Positions 1-7,591 of a stretch of 11,137 nucleotides of DNA are shown in pieces. Below the pieces are notes generated by a model. That model was not told the DNA's origin. It searched no databases and saw only the letters and a program-made list of their open reading frames with translations. Every line of letters starts with the position of its first letter. Position 1 is the first letter of the stretch. The position numbers and the translations under genes are program-made. Origin of the DNA: JBFLVN01 sp040758475 (GTDB lineage: Bacteria; JAGRBM01); NCBI GenBank assembly GCA_040758475.1, contig JBFLVN010000121.1, positions 1 to 11,137 of the forward strand, written 5' to 3'.

Positions 1-674
1 TCCGAAAGCCCCCAGAGGGCGCAAAGAAGCAGGAGAAGGGCAAGGCCCACGAATTTGATCTCCAGGATGGCCGCTCCACCGGCGCAAGCCACGAGGAGGA
101 ATCTCTTCTTTCCGGTGCGCTCGTATTCGAAAAGAGAGAAAGCCGTGAGGAAGAAAAAGAAAGCGAGCAGGGCGTCGAGCGTGGCGAGGGAAGAATGGGC
201 GAGCAGCGTGGGATCGAAAGAGGCGAGAGCCACGCTTGCGGCCGCGCCGTTCCATCCCCAGAGGCGATAGGACCAGAGGCCGATAAGCAGGATGGTTAGA
301 AACCCCGCCGCGAGGGCCGTGAGCCTCCCGAGTCCCAGGATGCGGTCGGCATCCATCGCCGGTCCGTAGAGGAATTCTTTTGCGATCACCCAGCCGGCCA
401 CGGGCCGGGTACGTGCCGTTTCCCAGGCTGCAGGATCGGGGGAAAAAGCGGGCCGCTCGAAGAGATAAACGGGAAGGGCGAGGAGGAGTTTCCCAAGGGG
501 CGGGTGGTCCTGGTTTATCCGGAAATCGCCCGTGGCGAAGTAGGAGTATCCCGATACGAGAAGGAGCCCTTCGTCGCAGGTCTGGGAGGCGTAGCGGATG
601 CCGAAGGCGCCAAGCGCGAGGAACGAGCAAAGCGAGAGGAGGCAGATCGTTTTGGCGGCGGGGAACTCGCGCAT
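1..674 (-). CDS. ArnT/PMT-type membrane glycosyltransferase, N-terminal part (runs off the window)
   Basis: The reading frame opens with ATG at 674 and stays open to the window edge, giving about 224 residues. Seen: a first membrane segment at about residues 6-26; the acidic motif CDEG at about 33-36, where the GT39/GT83 (PMT, ArnT) families have their catalytic Asp-Glu just after the first helix; then DHPPLGK at about 56-62, matching the family's H-P-P-L-x-K loop; and hydrophobic helices at about 115-135, 143-160 and 165-182. Family members are inner-membrane enzymes that move a sugar from a polyprenyl-phosphate donor to a protein or lipid at the outer face of the membrane; the acceptor cannot be told here. 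It starts 9 bases after the stop of the CoA-transferase gene, so the two are probably cotranscribed, although no strong ribosome binding site is visible. The C-terminal half is missing from the window. Confidence 0.8.
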   Translation of the reverse strand, partial: MREFPAAKTICLLSLCSFLALGAFGIRYASQTCDEGLLLVSGYSYFATGDFRINQDHPPLGKLLLALPVYLFERPAFSPDPAAWETARTRPVAGWVIAKEFLYGPAMDADRILGLGRLTALAAGFLTILLIGLWSYRLWGWNGAAASVALASFDPTLLAHSSLATLDALLAFFFFLTAFSLFEYERTGKKRFLLVACAGGAAILEIKFVGLALLLLLCALWGLS

Positions 675-683
675 GGGAAATCT

Positions 684-1940
684 TTAGAACGCGCCGCCTT
701 CCTTCGCGGCCTGTTCGAGTTCTTCCCGGAAGCGGGGATGGGCGATGCGGCAGAGGGCTTTCGCTCTTGCCTCCAGGTCGAGGCCCCGAAGATCTGCGAT
801 GCCGTGCTCGGTGGCCACGTAGCGGACAAGGGACCTTGGCGTCGTGACGGCCGTTCCCGGCGCAAGGCGCGGGACGATTTTGGATTTTTCGCCGTTTTTC
901 CCCCCCGTGGAGGGAAGGGCCACGATGCAAACGGCGTCCTCGGAAACCGCGCTCGCCATGGCGAAGTCGAGCTGACCGCCGATGCCAGCCAGGAGTTTTC
1001 CCCCGGCCGATTCGGCCGCCACCTGGCCGGTGAGGTCAATCTCAAGGGCCGAAAGAATCGAGACAAAGCGGGGAATTTTCGCGACGCGGGTGACGTCGTG
1101 GACGACGGAGGAATCCTCCATGAAAACGCCGGGGTTCTCGTGGGAGAAGGAAAAAAGTTTTTCCGTCCCCATGATCTCGCAGATGCTCGTCCCCTCGGGG
1201 CCGTTTTTAACGGCCCCCGATTTCATCAAGCCGATGGCCGAATCGACGAGGAGCGAGTGGAGCCGGAGGTTTTTCTTCCCTTTGAGGAACGAGAGAAGCC
1301 CCTCGGGCACGGCGCCAAGGCCCGTCTGGATGGTGGCGCCGTCGGGAATGAGTTTTTCCACGAAGGAGGCGATTTTCGTTTCAACCTCCCCCATGGGGGC
1401 GGGCTCGTAGGCTACGAGGGGCTCGTCCGCTTCGGTGAGGAAATCGATTTCGTCTTCCCGGAGAAAACCATTTCCCAAGGTCCGGGGCATTTTGGGATTT
1501 AATTGGGCGATGACTACGGGCGCTGTGCGTGCGGCGGGGAGAGAATAAGAAACGGAGACGCCGAGCGAATAGCGGCCCTCTTTGTCCGGCGGGGCGACTT
1601 GGAGAAGCACGGCGTCCGGAGCCAGGGCGCCACCGCGAGAAAAAACACGGATGGTTTCGGAATACCGGAGCGGAACGTACTTAGCCTGCCCCCGCGCGAA
1701 GGCTTCCCGTACGGGGCCGCTTACGTGATAGGTGACGAAGCGGAGGTTTGGAAAACGCTCATCGAGCCAGGGGGCGGAGGAAAGCGAGAGGCCGCCTACG
1801 ATGGTGAGTTCCTTGAATCGGGCGGCCTGATTCCCAAGTTCCCGGGCGAGGGCCGTGGGGTGGCCGCAACCGGGGGGTACGAGAACCCGCTGGCCGGATT
1901 GGATCTGGCCGATGGCTTCTTCGAGCGAAACGCGGCGCAT
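684..1940 (-). CDS. Acetyl-CoA hydrolase / 4-hydroxybutyrate CoA-transferase family protein
   Basis: The 418-residue product matches the two-domain AcCoA_hydro family across its length. Seen: an N-terminal segment with VSLEEAIGQIQSGQRV, the typical entry to the first domain; IQTGLGAVPEGLL at about 204-216; GIGGQLDF at about 320-326, the glycine-rich CoA-binding loop; ALPST, VTTPRSLVRYV and TEHGIADLRG; and IAHPRFREEL near the end. Family members transfer CoA between acyl groups or hydrolyse acyl-CoA in the cytoplasm. The catalytic Glu of 4-hydroxybutyrate CoA-transferase lies in an HTE motif; here the equivalent stretch reads HSLL (228-231), so the usual covalent Glu intermediate may not form. 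The frame could also start at a GTG at 2015 (25 more residues). I chose ATG at 1940 because family similarity begins there and it leaves 95 bp for promoters between this gene and the divergent tlpA-like gene. Neither start has a clear ribosome binding site. Confidence 0.88.
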   Translation of the reverse strand: MRRVSLEEAIGQIQSGQRVLVPPGCGHPTALARELGNQAARFKELTIVGGLSLSSAPWLDERFPNLRFVTYHVSGPVREAFARGQAKYVPLRYSETIRVFSRGGALAPDAVLLQVAPPDKEGRYSLGVSVSYSLPAARTAPVVIAQLNPKMPRTLGNGFLREDEIDFLTEADEPLVAYEPAPMGEVETKIASFVEKLIPDGATIQTGLGAVPEGLLSFLKGKKNLRLHSLLVDSAIGLMKSGAVKNGPEGTSICEIMGTEKLFSFSHENPGVFMEDSSVVHDVTRVAKIPRFVSILSALEIDLTGQVAAESAGGKLLAGIGGQLDFAMASAVSEDAVCIVALPSTGGKNGEKSKIVPRLAPGTAVTTPRSLVRYVATEHGIADLRGLDLEARAKALCRIAHPRFREELEQAAKEGGAF

Positions 1941-2020
1941 GGGCCGCCGTTTTACTTGAAGGAGGGGGACGGGGCCAGGGTGATTTTTTTCCAAAGGGCG
2001 GCCTATGATCGCCACTTCTT

Positions 2021-2026
2021 GGGAGG
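2021..2026 (+). promoter_or_regulatory. Ribosome binding site that fixes the GTG start of the tlpA-like gene
   Basis: GGGAGG lies 9 bases before a GTG at 2036. It supports this GTG as the true start, and the encoded N-terminus is a good signal peptide. Confidence 0.7.
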
Positions 2027-2035
2027 CGTAAATCC

Positions 2036-2842
2036 GTGAAGTTTTTTGTCCGGACGGCCGTGATCTTCCTGGCGCTGGTATCCTCCGTCCGCTCGGCTGA
2101 TTCCCCCAAACGCGCTCCCGAGTTTGCCGCGAAGAATCTTGCCGGCGAATCCGTCTCCCTTCGCGCCCAGCGGGGGAAGCTCGTTTTTCTCTCCTTCTTC
2201 GCCGGGTGGTGCGCCCCCTGCCGGGCGGAGGCGCCGATGCTTAACGCCCTCGCCGCTGCCTATCCCGAGACCCTCCGGATTTTCGCCATCGGTTACCAGG
2301 AGGACGATCCCGGGGAACTCCGCCAGACGGCCGCTGATTTCGGATTGAAAGTGCCCGTGCTGATCGGCGCCAAGGAGACCCTCATCAAGGGATACGCCGT
2401 GACGGGGCTCCCCACGGGAATCTTGATCGACGAATTCGGGTACGTGGTGAAACCCTACCGGGGGTTTACGAAAAAAGGCGAGGAAGAATTAAAGGGCCTT
2501 GTGGCGGAAGGCTCCAAGCGAATCGAAGAGCGGAAAAAGAAAGGCCTTCGCCTCTACCTTGGGAATTTCACGGGAAACGGTGAAGCGCCCGCGAAAGTGC
2601 GATCGGCCCTCGAATCGGCCTTGCGATCGGAGAAGCTCTCCCTGGTTTCTTCCAAAGAGGAATCGACTCTCTCTCTTGCCGGGAGCGTGAGCGACCTGGG
2701 GGCCGTGATGGGGGTCGAGCTCGTTCTCAGCGAACCGGGAGGGAAAGAACTCTCCCGCGAACGGGCCTCCGTCATCAGCGGAAATTACGAATTGCTTACC
2801 AAAAGCGCCCTCAAGGCCGTAAGGGAGTGGGATTGGAAGTGA
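2036..2842 (+). CDS. Secreted TlpA-like thiol-disulfide protein with extra C-terminal domain
   Basis: The 268-residue protein starts with a signal peptide (hydrophobic core about 5-17, likely cleaved near SVRSA at about 17-21). A thioredoxin fold of the TlpA/ResA type follows at about 25-160: WCAPC at 58-62 is the redox-active pair, and GLPTG at 124-128 carries the usual cis-proline (P126). ResA/TlpA proteins reduce disulfides outside the inner membrane, often in apocytochrome c or copper-site proteins. Residues 170-268 do not belong to that fold. They run as LYLGNFTGNGEA, an amphipathic helix, then a GSVSDLGAVMGVEL-like strand pattern, recalling small alpha/beta domains of the CsgG/LpoB type; this resemblance is by eye only. 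The gene diverges from the CoA-transferase. Its TGA stop directly abuts the stop of the copper-type protein gene on the other strand. A role in maturing the neighbouring cytochromes is inference. Confidence 0.85.
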   Translation: MKFFVRTAVIFLALVSSVRSADSPKRAPEFAAKNLAGESVSLRAQRGKLVFLSFFAGWCAPCRAEAPMLNALAAAYPETLRIFAIGYQEDDPGELRQTAADFGLKVPVLIGAKETLIKGYAVTGLPTGILIDEFGYVVKPYRGFTKKGEEELKGLVAEGSKRIEERKKKGLRLYLGNFTGNGEAPAKVRSALESALRSEKLSLVSSKEESTLSLAGSVSDLGAVMGVELVLSEPGGKELSRERASVISGNYELLTKSALKAVREWDWK

Positions 2843-3604
2843 TTACGAATCCGGCACGGGGAGCGTCACATTCACGCGCAGGTTTTCGCCGGCGCGGAGG
2901 GTGATGGATTGGGAGCTCTCGCCCAGGACTGGGTGCCAGAAGATCATGTGGTACGTTCCGGGCGGAACGTCGTCGATTCGGAAACGGCCGTCGTCGCTCG
3001 TCACGGTGGCATAGGGGTGGCTCAAAACGACGGCCCAGGATTCCATCCAGGTGTGGCCCGCCTCGCAGGAGAATTTGACGCGCCCCCGGGTGAGGAGTTC
3101 GCTTCCGCGCAGAAGCGGCTTTTTCCAAAGTTCCTGGCTCTTCGTCGGCATGGCGAGGTTGAAGAGGGTGAGGCCTTCGACTTCCGCCCGGACGGTGTGG
3201 AGGGTGTCGTCTGAATTGCGGACGACGAGCGGCTGCCCGGCGGCGAGCGTGAAGACCCGGGGGATGAACGCGCAGCGCTGCTGATCGAGGCGCACGGGCT
3301 CCACGGGCAGGGGCTTTCCCACCGGCACTTCGTCTAGATAAACGGCCGCGTCCTTGAGGCGCTGGTCCGCCGCCACGACCCCGCCCACTTTCTGATACCC
3401 GCAGATTTCAGGAGCCTTGGTCACGGGAAGGAGCACGGGCGTGACCGGGCGGTCCACGCTCACCGTCCCTTCGAGCGATCCCCACTCGCCCGCGGGGACG
3501 GGTTTGGCTTCGTAGGCCAGCGATGAAACCGCCGCGGCCAGCAGGAAAAACGCGCCGGTCGCGCCCGCTTGGAGAGGGGCGCGGAGTTTCTTCGCAAGCG
3601 TCAT
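2843..3604 (-). CDS. Secreted cupredoxin-like / carboxypeptidase-regulatory-like protein, last gene of the respiratory operon
   Basis: The 253-residue product has a signal peptide (hydrophobic about 14-30, cleavage near SSLAY). The N-terminal part looks like a cupredoxin sandwich: NSDDTLHTV gives a His at 136, and SCEAGHTWM gives Cys180, His184 and Met187, an arrangement close to the C-x(2-4)-H-x(2-4)-M loop of type 1 copper proteins. Cys68 (PEICGY) and Cys111 (QQRCAF) could form a disulfide. From about 195 on, HPYATVTSDDGRFRIDDVPPGTYHMIFWHP is the pattern of a carboxypeptidase-regulatory-like beta domain. Such proteins often sit beside multiheme cytochromes. Here the gene lies 10 bp after the octaheme gene, so it is probably translated from the same message and may be an electron-carrying or structural partner of the complex. 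Copper binding is inferred from the motif, not shown. Confidence 0.8.
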   Translation of the reverse strand: MTLAKKLRAPLQAGATGAFFLLAAAVSSLAYEAKPVPAGEWGSLEGTVSVDRPVTPVLLPVTKAPEICGYQKVGGVVAADQRLKDAAVYLDEVPVGKPLPVEPVRLDQQRCAFIPRVFTLAAGQPLVVRNSDDTLHTVRAEVEGLTLFNLAMPTKSQELWKKPLLRGSELLTRGRVKFSCEAGHTWMESWAVVLSHPYATVTSDDGRFRIDDVPPGTYHMIFWHPVLGESSQSITLRAGENLRVNVTLPVPDS

Positions 3605-3614
3605 CCGGGTTCCC

Positions 3615-6491
3615 TTATTTCTCGTTGAGCGAATAGCTCTTGCGCTTCGTACCGAGCTTGCCCTGGACTTCCCCTTCCCGTCCGTAGACGAGGAGGAAGT
3701 CGCGCAGGGCTTCGAGCTGCGGGATGGCCTGGGCCGCGTACTGGTTGGCGTGGTCCAGGATGGGTTTCCCGTTCTTGTCCGTTTCCAGATAGAAGAACGA
3801 GGGCATCCGTACGCCGTCCCAGTAGTAGCCGGGCGAACCGATCCACTTGACGAACCACTCGGGTTTGAGACGCTTGTGGGCGAGCTGGAGGCTCGGCGCC
3901 GCCGCGGCCTTTTCGGCCTCCGTGTAGCCGCTCGTCTTGTTGAAGTGGCACTGGGTGCAGCGGTACGTCTCGTAGATCTGTTTGCCCTTCTTCACGTTCT
4001 CGGGATCGATCGTTCCCGGATCGAAGTGGGTGAAGGGGTCCAGGTCGCCCGCCTTGCCGCCGAAGTACTGGACGATCTTGCGGGCCTCCGTCCCGTCGAG
4101 CGGGAAGGAAGGCATGCGCAGGTCGAGCCACGTGCGGACGGGTTTTACGTCCAGGAGGAAATTGTAGAACCACTCGGGCTGGAGTTTTTCGCCCAGGTTG
4201 TTGAGCTGCGGGGGGCCGAACTGTGGGTTGCTCAAATACGCCAGGATGCGGCCGCCCTTGTGGTCGACCACGTGGCAGCCCTTGCAGTTGAACTGTTCGA
4301 CGAGCTGGCGCCCTTCCTCGGCCGCCTTCGCGTTGGGGTCCAGGTGCCGGAGCCATTTTTCGCCCACGTGCTCGGCGTTGAAGCCCTTGAGGAGCACGCG
4401 GATGGCGTGGGCGCCCTCTTCCGAGAAATGGAAGCTGGGCATCTTGGAAAGCTGCCGCTCCGTCTGGAAGCCGCGCGGGTTGCGGAGTTTTTCGAGCGTC
4501 CAGTCTTCCCAGGTGCCGGGGACGTCGGTGCGCGTCCCGAAGGCGAGCTCGTAGGGTTTCTTGTTGCCGAACGCCGTGAGTTCGACCGAGAGCTTCCCTT
4601 CGTTCTCCATGCCCTTGATCTGATGGCAGCCGTAGCAGCCGTAGTCGCGCACGACCCACTCGCCGCGCTTTATGGTTTCGGGGTCGGAGAGTTTCTCGGC
4701 GAGCCCTTCGACGGCGGGGACGTCCTTGCCCTTCTGCTGGACGAGGAACGCCGTGATGTCGAGCGCTTCCTGGTCCGAGAGGCGCAGGCTCGGCATGATG
4801 GTCGTGGGATCGTAACTCTGCGGATCCTTCACCCAGTGGTAGATCCACTTGGCGCTCTTGATCTTGTTGCCCGTGTTGTAGAGGTCGGGGGCCACGTCGA
4901 ATTCGCGGAAGAAGAGGTTGTCCTTCTTGCCCCAGTTCTCCGGGCGCTCGCCCAGGGCGTGGCACCCCATGCAGCCCACGCTCTTGAAGAGCTTCTCGCC
5001 GCGGCCCGCGTTTCCGGACCTGAAGAAGCTCTCGGGGCGCTTGTCCTGCTCGATGGCGGGCCAGCTCTTTTCCGACTGGGAGAGAAGGAACGCCGCCACG
5101 CCCTTGAGGTCGTCGGCTTTCTTGGCGGGATCGCCGAAATCCTCGTAATGGGGCATGCGCGAGCGCGGCAAATGCGCCTGCGGGTGGTCGACCCAGGAGA
5201 CGATCCAGTCGGCGCTCACCTTGCCCGCGATGCGGGCGAGCGAGGGGCCCACCTTCTTGCCGGTGAAACCGACGGCCCCGTCGCCCACGTCCTTCATGTT
5301 GTGGCAGCCCCAGCAGCCGAGCTTGGTGACGTATTCCCGGCCGGCGTTGAGGACTTCGGCGTGGGGGCTTTCGATGGCGTACTGCTTCGAATGGCACTTG
5401 AAGCAGGAGGCTTGCGTGTAGGTGGGATCGCGCTCTTCCTTGTAATCGTGATAGTTGCCCGACTGGACGAAGCCGAGCACCGGGTGTTCCCAGAACTCGA
5501 GGAGGCCGTGGGCCTCGTCCAGGTCCGTGTGACCGGCCGTCGTCGTCGAAACGGCGACGCCCTGGCCCTGGTGGCACGGGGTGCAGGCGAACTGCTTGAC
5601 GGGGTGCTTGCCGAGGAGCGCTTCCCGGTCCGGGTGGGTTTCGAGCACCTTGGGAACGTCCTCGCCCGTGTAGCCCGCCTTGTCGATGGAGAAGTGGCAG
5701 GTCATGCAACGGTCGACGGTGTACTGCTCTTCGCTGAATTCGTTCGTGTGGTAGCCGCGCAGGACCACTTGCTCGATGGTGCCGTCGTACCAGATGGCGT
5801 TGGGGACGATCAGGGGCTTCTTCACGCGGGCGAGCTTGTCTTGGAGGGAGAGGAGTTCCCGCGAGACGGTCTTTTCGAGCTCCTCCCACTTGGCGACTTC
5901 CGTGAGGAGCGTGTCTTTCTGCTTGCGCAGGTCGGCCAGTTCGGTTTCGACCGCCTTCATCTTCTCCCCGGTGCGGGCGATGTCGGCGGCGTCCTTGTCG
6001 AGCTTGGCTTTCAGTTCCGCGATCTCGTGCTCGTGTTTGTGCTTCAAGGCTTCTTCGTAGAAGAAGGCGTGCTCGATGTCCCAGCTCTTGGCGATCTTCC
6101 AGTCCTGGGTGGCGAGGAAGAGTTCGCGCTCTTTTTTCTGGATGTCGCTTTCGATCTTCTTGAATTCCGGGGTCTCCGCGGCATTGCGGGCTTCGGCCAG
6201 CTTCTGCTGGATTTCGGGAAGGGGGGGGAGCTGCTCGCCCTCCTTCTGGGAAGGATCGGCGGGAGTGGAGCCCTGGAGGCGGGCGAGTTCCGCTTCAATG
6301 TCCTTCTGGAGGCGCGCGGTTTCGAGCGCCGTGAACTGCGCCTGGTACTGTTTCCAGGTCCGCCGCGGGCCGTACTCATCGAACACGGTCCACAGGGTGA
6401 AGAGGAAAAACGCCAGGGCCGCCACGAAGAACGGCACGCTCAGGGAAACCTGCTCTACGGGCTTGCTGCGCCGGGTGGGCTCGTCGCTCAT
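3615..6491 (-). CDS. Membrane-anchored octaheme cytochrome c with N-terminal coiled coil
   Basis: The 958-residue protein has one N-terminal membrane anchor (about 17-36, no obvious cleavage site). A charged Glu/Lys/Leu-rich stretch at about 50-222 looks like a long coiled coil. Eight CxxCH heme sites follow, beginning at residues 262, 303, 363, 393, 507, 619, 736 and 845. From the fourth site on, the sequence repeats a class I cytochrome c-like unit: CxxCH, then a W..W..(H/D)P segment, then an MP(S/H) motif whose Met is a likely sixth heme ligand (M446, M566, M684, M793, M896). The first three sites lack such a partner and have many nearby His, suggesting bis-His hemes. The gene follows the cytochrome b6/subunit IV genes, where b6f has cytochrome f and bc1 has cytochrome c1, so it is the likely electron acceptor of the Rieske protein. 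There is a 79-bp gap to the gene before it. Very long open frames on the other strand and in another frame are GC-bias shadows. Confidence 0.93.
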   Translation of the reverse strand: MSDEPTRRSKPVEQVSLSVPFFVAALAFFLFTLWTVFDEYGPRRTWKQYQAQFTALETARLQKDIEAELARLQGSTPADPSQKEGEQLPPLPEIQQKLAEARNAAETPEFKKIESDIQKKERELFLATQDWKIAKSWDIEHAFFYEEALKHKHEHEIAELKAKLDKDAADIARTGEKMKAVETELADLRKQKDTLLTEVAKWEELEKTVSRELLSLQDKLARVKKPLIVPNAIWYDGTIEQVVLRGYHTNEFSEEQYTVDRCMTCHFSIDKAGYTGEDVPKVLETHPDREALLGKHPVKQFACTPCHQGQGVAVSTTTAGHTDLDEAHGLLEFWEHPVLGFVQSGNYHDYKEERDPTYTQASCFKCHSKQYAIESPHAEVLNAGREYVTKLGCWGCHNMKDVGDGAVGFTGKKVGPSLARIAGKVSADWIVSWVDHPQAHLPRSRMPHYEDFGDPAKKADDLKGVAAFLLSQSEKSWPAIEQDKRPESFFRSGNAGRGEKLFKSVGCMGCHALGERPENWGKKDNLFFREFDVAPDLYNTGNKIKSAKWIYHWVKDPQSYDPTTIMPSLRLSDQEALDITAFLVQQKGKDVPAVEGLAEKLSDPETIKRGEWVVRDYGCYGCHQIKGMENEGKLSVELTAFGNKKPYELAFGTRTDVPGTWEDWTLEKLRNPRGFQTERQLSKMPSFHFSEEGAHAIRVLLKGFNAEHVGEKWLRHLDPNAKAAEEGRQLVEQFNCKGCHVVDHKGGRILAYLSNPQFGPPQLNNLGEKLQPEWFYNFLLDVKPVRTWLDLRMPSFPLDGTEARKIVQYFGGKAGDLDPFTHFDPGTIDPENVKKGKQIYETYRCTQCHFNKTSGYTEAEKAAAAPSLQLAHKRLKPEWFVKWIGSPGYYWDGVRMPSFFYLETDKNGKPILDHANQYAAQAIPQLEALRDFLLVYGREGEVQGKLGTKRKSYSLNEK

Positions 6492-6571
6492 CGTCCGCTC
6501 GTTTTGCGCCCTCGCTTGGCCGCCGGTCCGCCCTATTGAAGGCTTTTCCGGCGGGGGGCTCCTCCGTTTCC

Positions 6572-7567
6572 TTAAATCTTAAACCAGGGAGTGACCCACA
6601 AGTACTTGAGGTTGAAGAACCATCGCAAAAGCATCTTGAAGGGAAGGAACAGCATGAAGGAGAAATGAACGGCCGTGACCCAGTACCGGGCCGCCCCCAT
6701 CTTTTGAACGACGGAACGGTAGGTGGGCCCGAAGATGCTGCGCACGAGAGGAATCTTGTCGATCTGCTCGCCCTTCTGCGCGGCGATCCATCCGAAGAGC
6801 GGAAGGCCCATGAGGAAGCCCCCGACCACGATTCCGCCGAGGAGGTCGATGCCCGCGACCTTCAGATAAGGAGAGATCGCGGCGAAGGGCCCGAAATCGA
6901 CGAGGTCCACGTTCGTGAGGGCCACGACGAGGTGCGGATCCCAATAGTTCCAGGGGGCGAAGAAGTTCCATCCCGGGCCGCGCATGAACACGCCCACTTC
7001 GATGAGCATGATCCAGAGGACGAGGAACCCGAAGAGGAACGTGTTGATGGCGAACTTGCGCTCCCGGTAGGTGTAGTAGCCGTTCCCCCGGGGATTGATG
7101 TCGATGTAGGGGAGGATCATGAGGCCCGTGATGATGAACTGGGGGAAGATGACGCCCGCGAGCCAGGGGTCGAAGTAGACGAGCATTTCCTGGAGGCCGA
7201 GGAAGTACCACGGGGCCTTCGAGGGGTTCGGGGTGCGGCCCGGGTTGGCGGGCTCTTCGAGCGGCGCGTCGATGACGACGCTCCAGAGCGTCAGAATCGC
7301 GAGCACGATGATCGACGTGATGAACTCGGCCCGCACGAGGTAGGGCCACACGTAGATCTTGTCCTTGGAGACTTCGAGCGCCTTCTTGGGGTCGCTCGTC
7401 ATCGACGTGTCGGCCGGGGGCGTCTGGGATTCGGCGGGGCGCACGGTGCCCGGAGCGGGACCGGCGTCCAGGCCCAGGCGGGCCGCCACTTTCGCCCGGC
7501 GCTCAGCCGCCGCGGCTTTGGCAGCATCTAATTCCTGGCCGCCTTCGGTTTTCTTTTCGTCCGCCAT
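6572..7567 (-). CDS. petD: Cytochrome b6f subunit IV-like protein (C-terminal half of cytochrome b) with extra helices
   Basis: The 331-residue membrane protein carries the subunit IV signature PNPSKAPWYFLGLQE at about 113-127. This is the loop that in b6f and bc1 holds the PEWY quinol-oxidation (Qo) motif; here it reads APWY, so the Glu that accepts a proton is absent, as in some menaquinol-using complexes. Membrane helices are visible at about 80-99, 135-155, 173-195, 240-262 and 294-315. Chloroplast subunit IV has about 160 residues and three helices, so this version is about twice as long, with an Ala/Glu-rich N-terminal tail (1-68) and two more helices after the core. ATG at 7567 has GAGGAAA about 8 bases upstream. 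The gene lies 24 bp after petB in the same operon. The symbol is given by family; function in a b6f-like complex is well supported, though the exact quinol is not known. Confidence 0.88.
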   Translation of the reverse strand: MADEKKTEGGQELDAAKAAAAERRAKVAARLGLDAGPAPGTVRPAESQTPPADTSMTSDPKKALEVSKDKIYVWPYLVRAEFITSIIVLAILTLWSVVIDAPLEEPANPGRTPNPSKAPWYFLGLQEMLVYFDPWLAGVIFPQFIITGLMILPYIDINPRGNGYYTYRERKFAINTFLFGFLVLWIMLIEVGVFMRGPGWNFFAPWNYWDPHLVVALTNVDLVDFGPFAAISPYLKVAGIDLLGGIVVGGFLMGLPLFGWIAAQKGEQIDKIPLVRSIFGPTYRSVVQKMGAARYWVTAVHFSFMLFLPFKMLLRWFFNLKYLWVTPWFKI

Positions 7568-7591
7568 GTCCGTTTTCCTCGTAAAAAAATC

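Noticed and set aside
504..1502. 332-residue open frame on the plus strand over the CoA-transferase gene
   Set aside because: It is opposite a well-conserved enzyme gene and shows no protein-like pattern.
3601..5889. 762-residue open frame on the minus strand overlapping the octaheme gene in another frame
   Set aside because: It is Arg/Pro/Gly-rich out-of-frame translation with no recognisable motif; the true frame has the CxxCH sites.
3750..6539. 929-residue open frame on the plus strand opposite the octaheme cytochrome gene
   Set aside because: It is the antisense shadow of a GC-rich gene: Val/Glu/Leu/Ala-heavy with no domain, and it lies wholly opposite a gene with eight heme motifs.
6536..7531. 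331-residue open frame on the plus strand opposite the subunit IV gene
   Set aside because: The composition is dominated by Glu/Asp/His/Arg from reversed membrane-helix codons, a typical antisense shadow.
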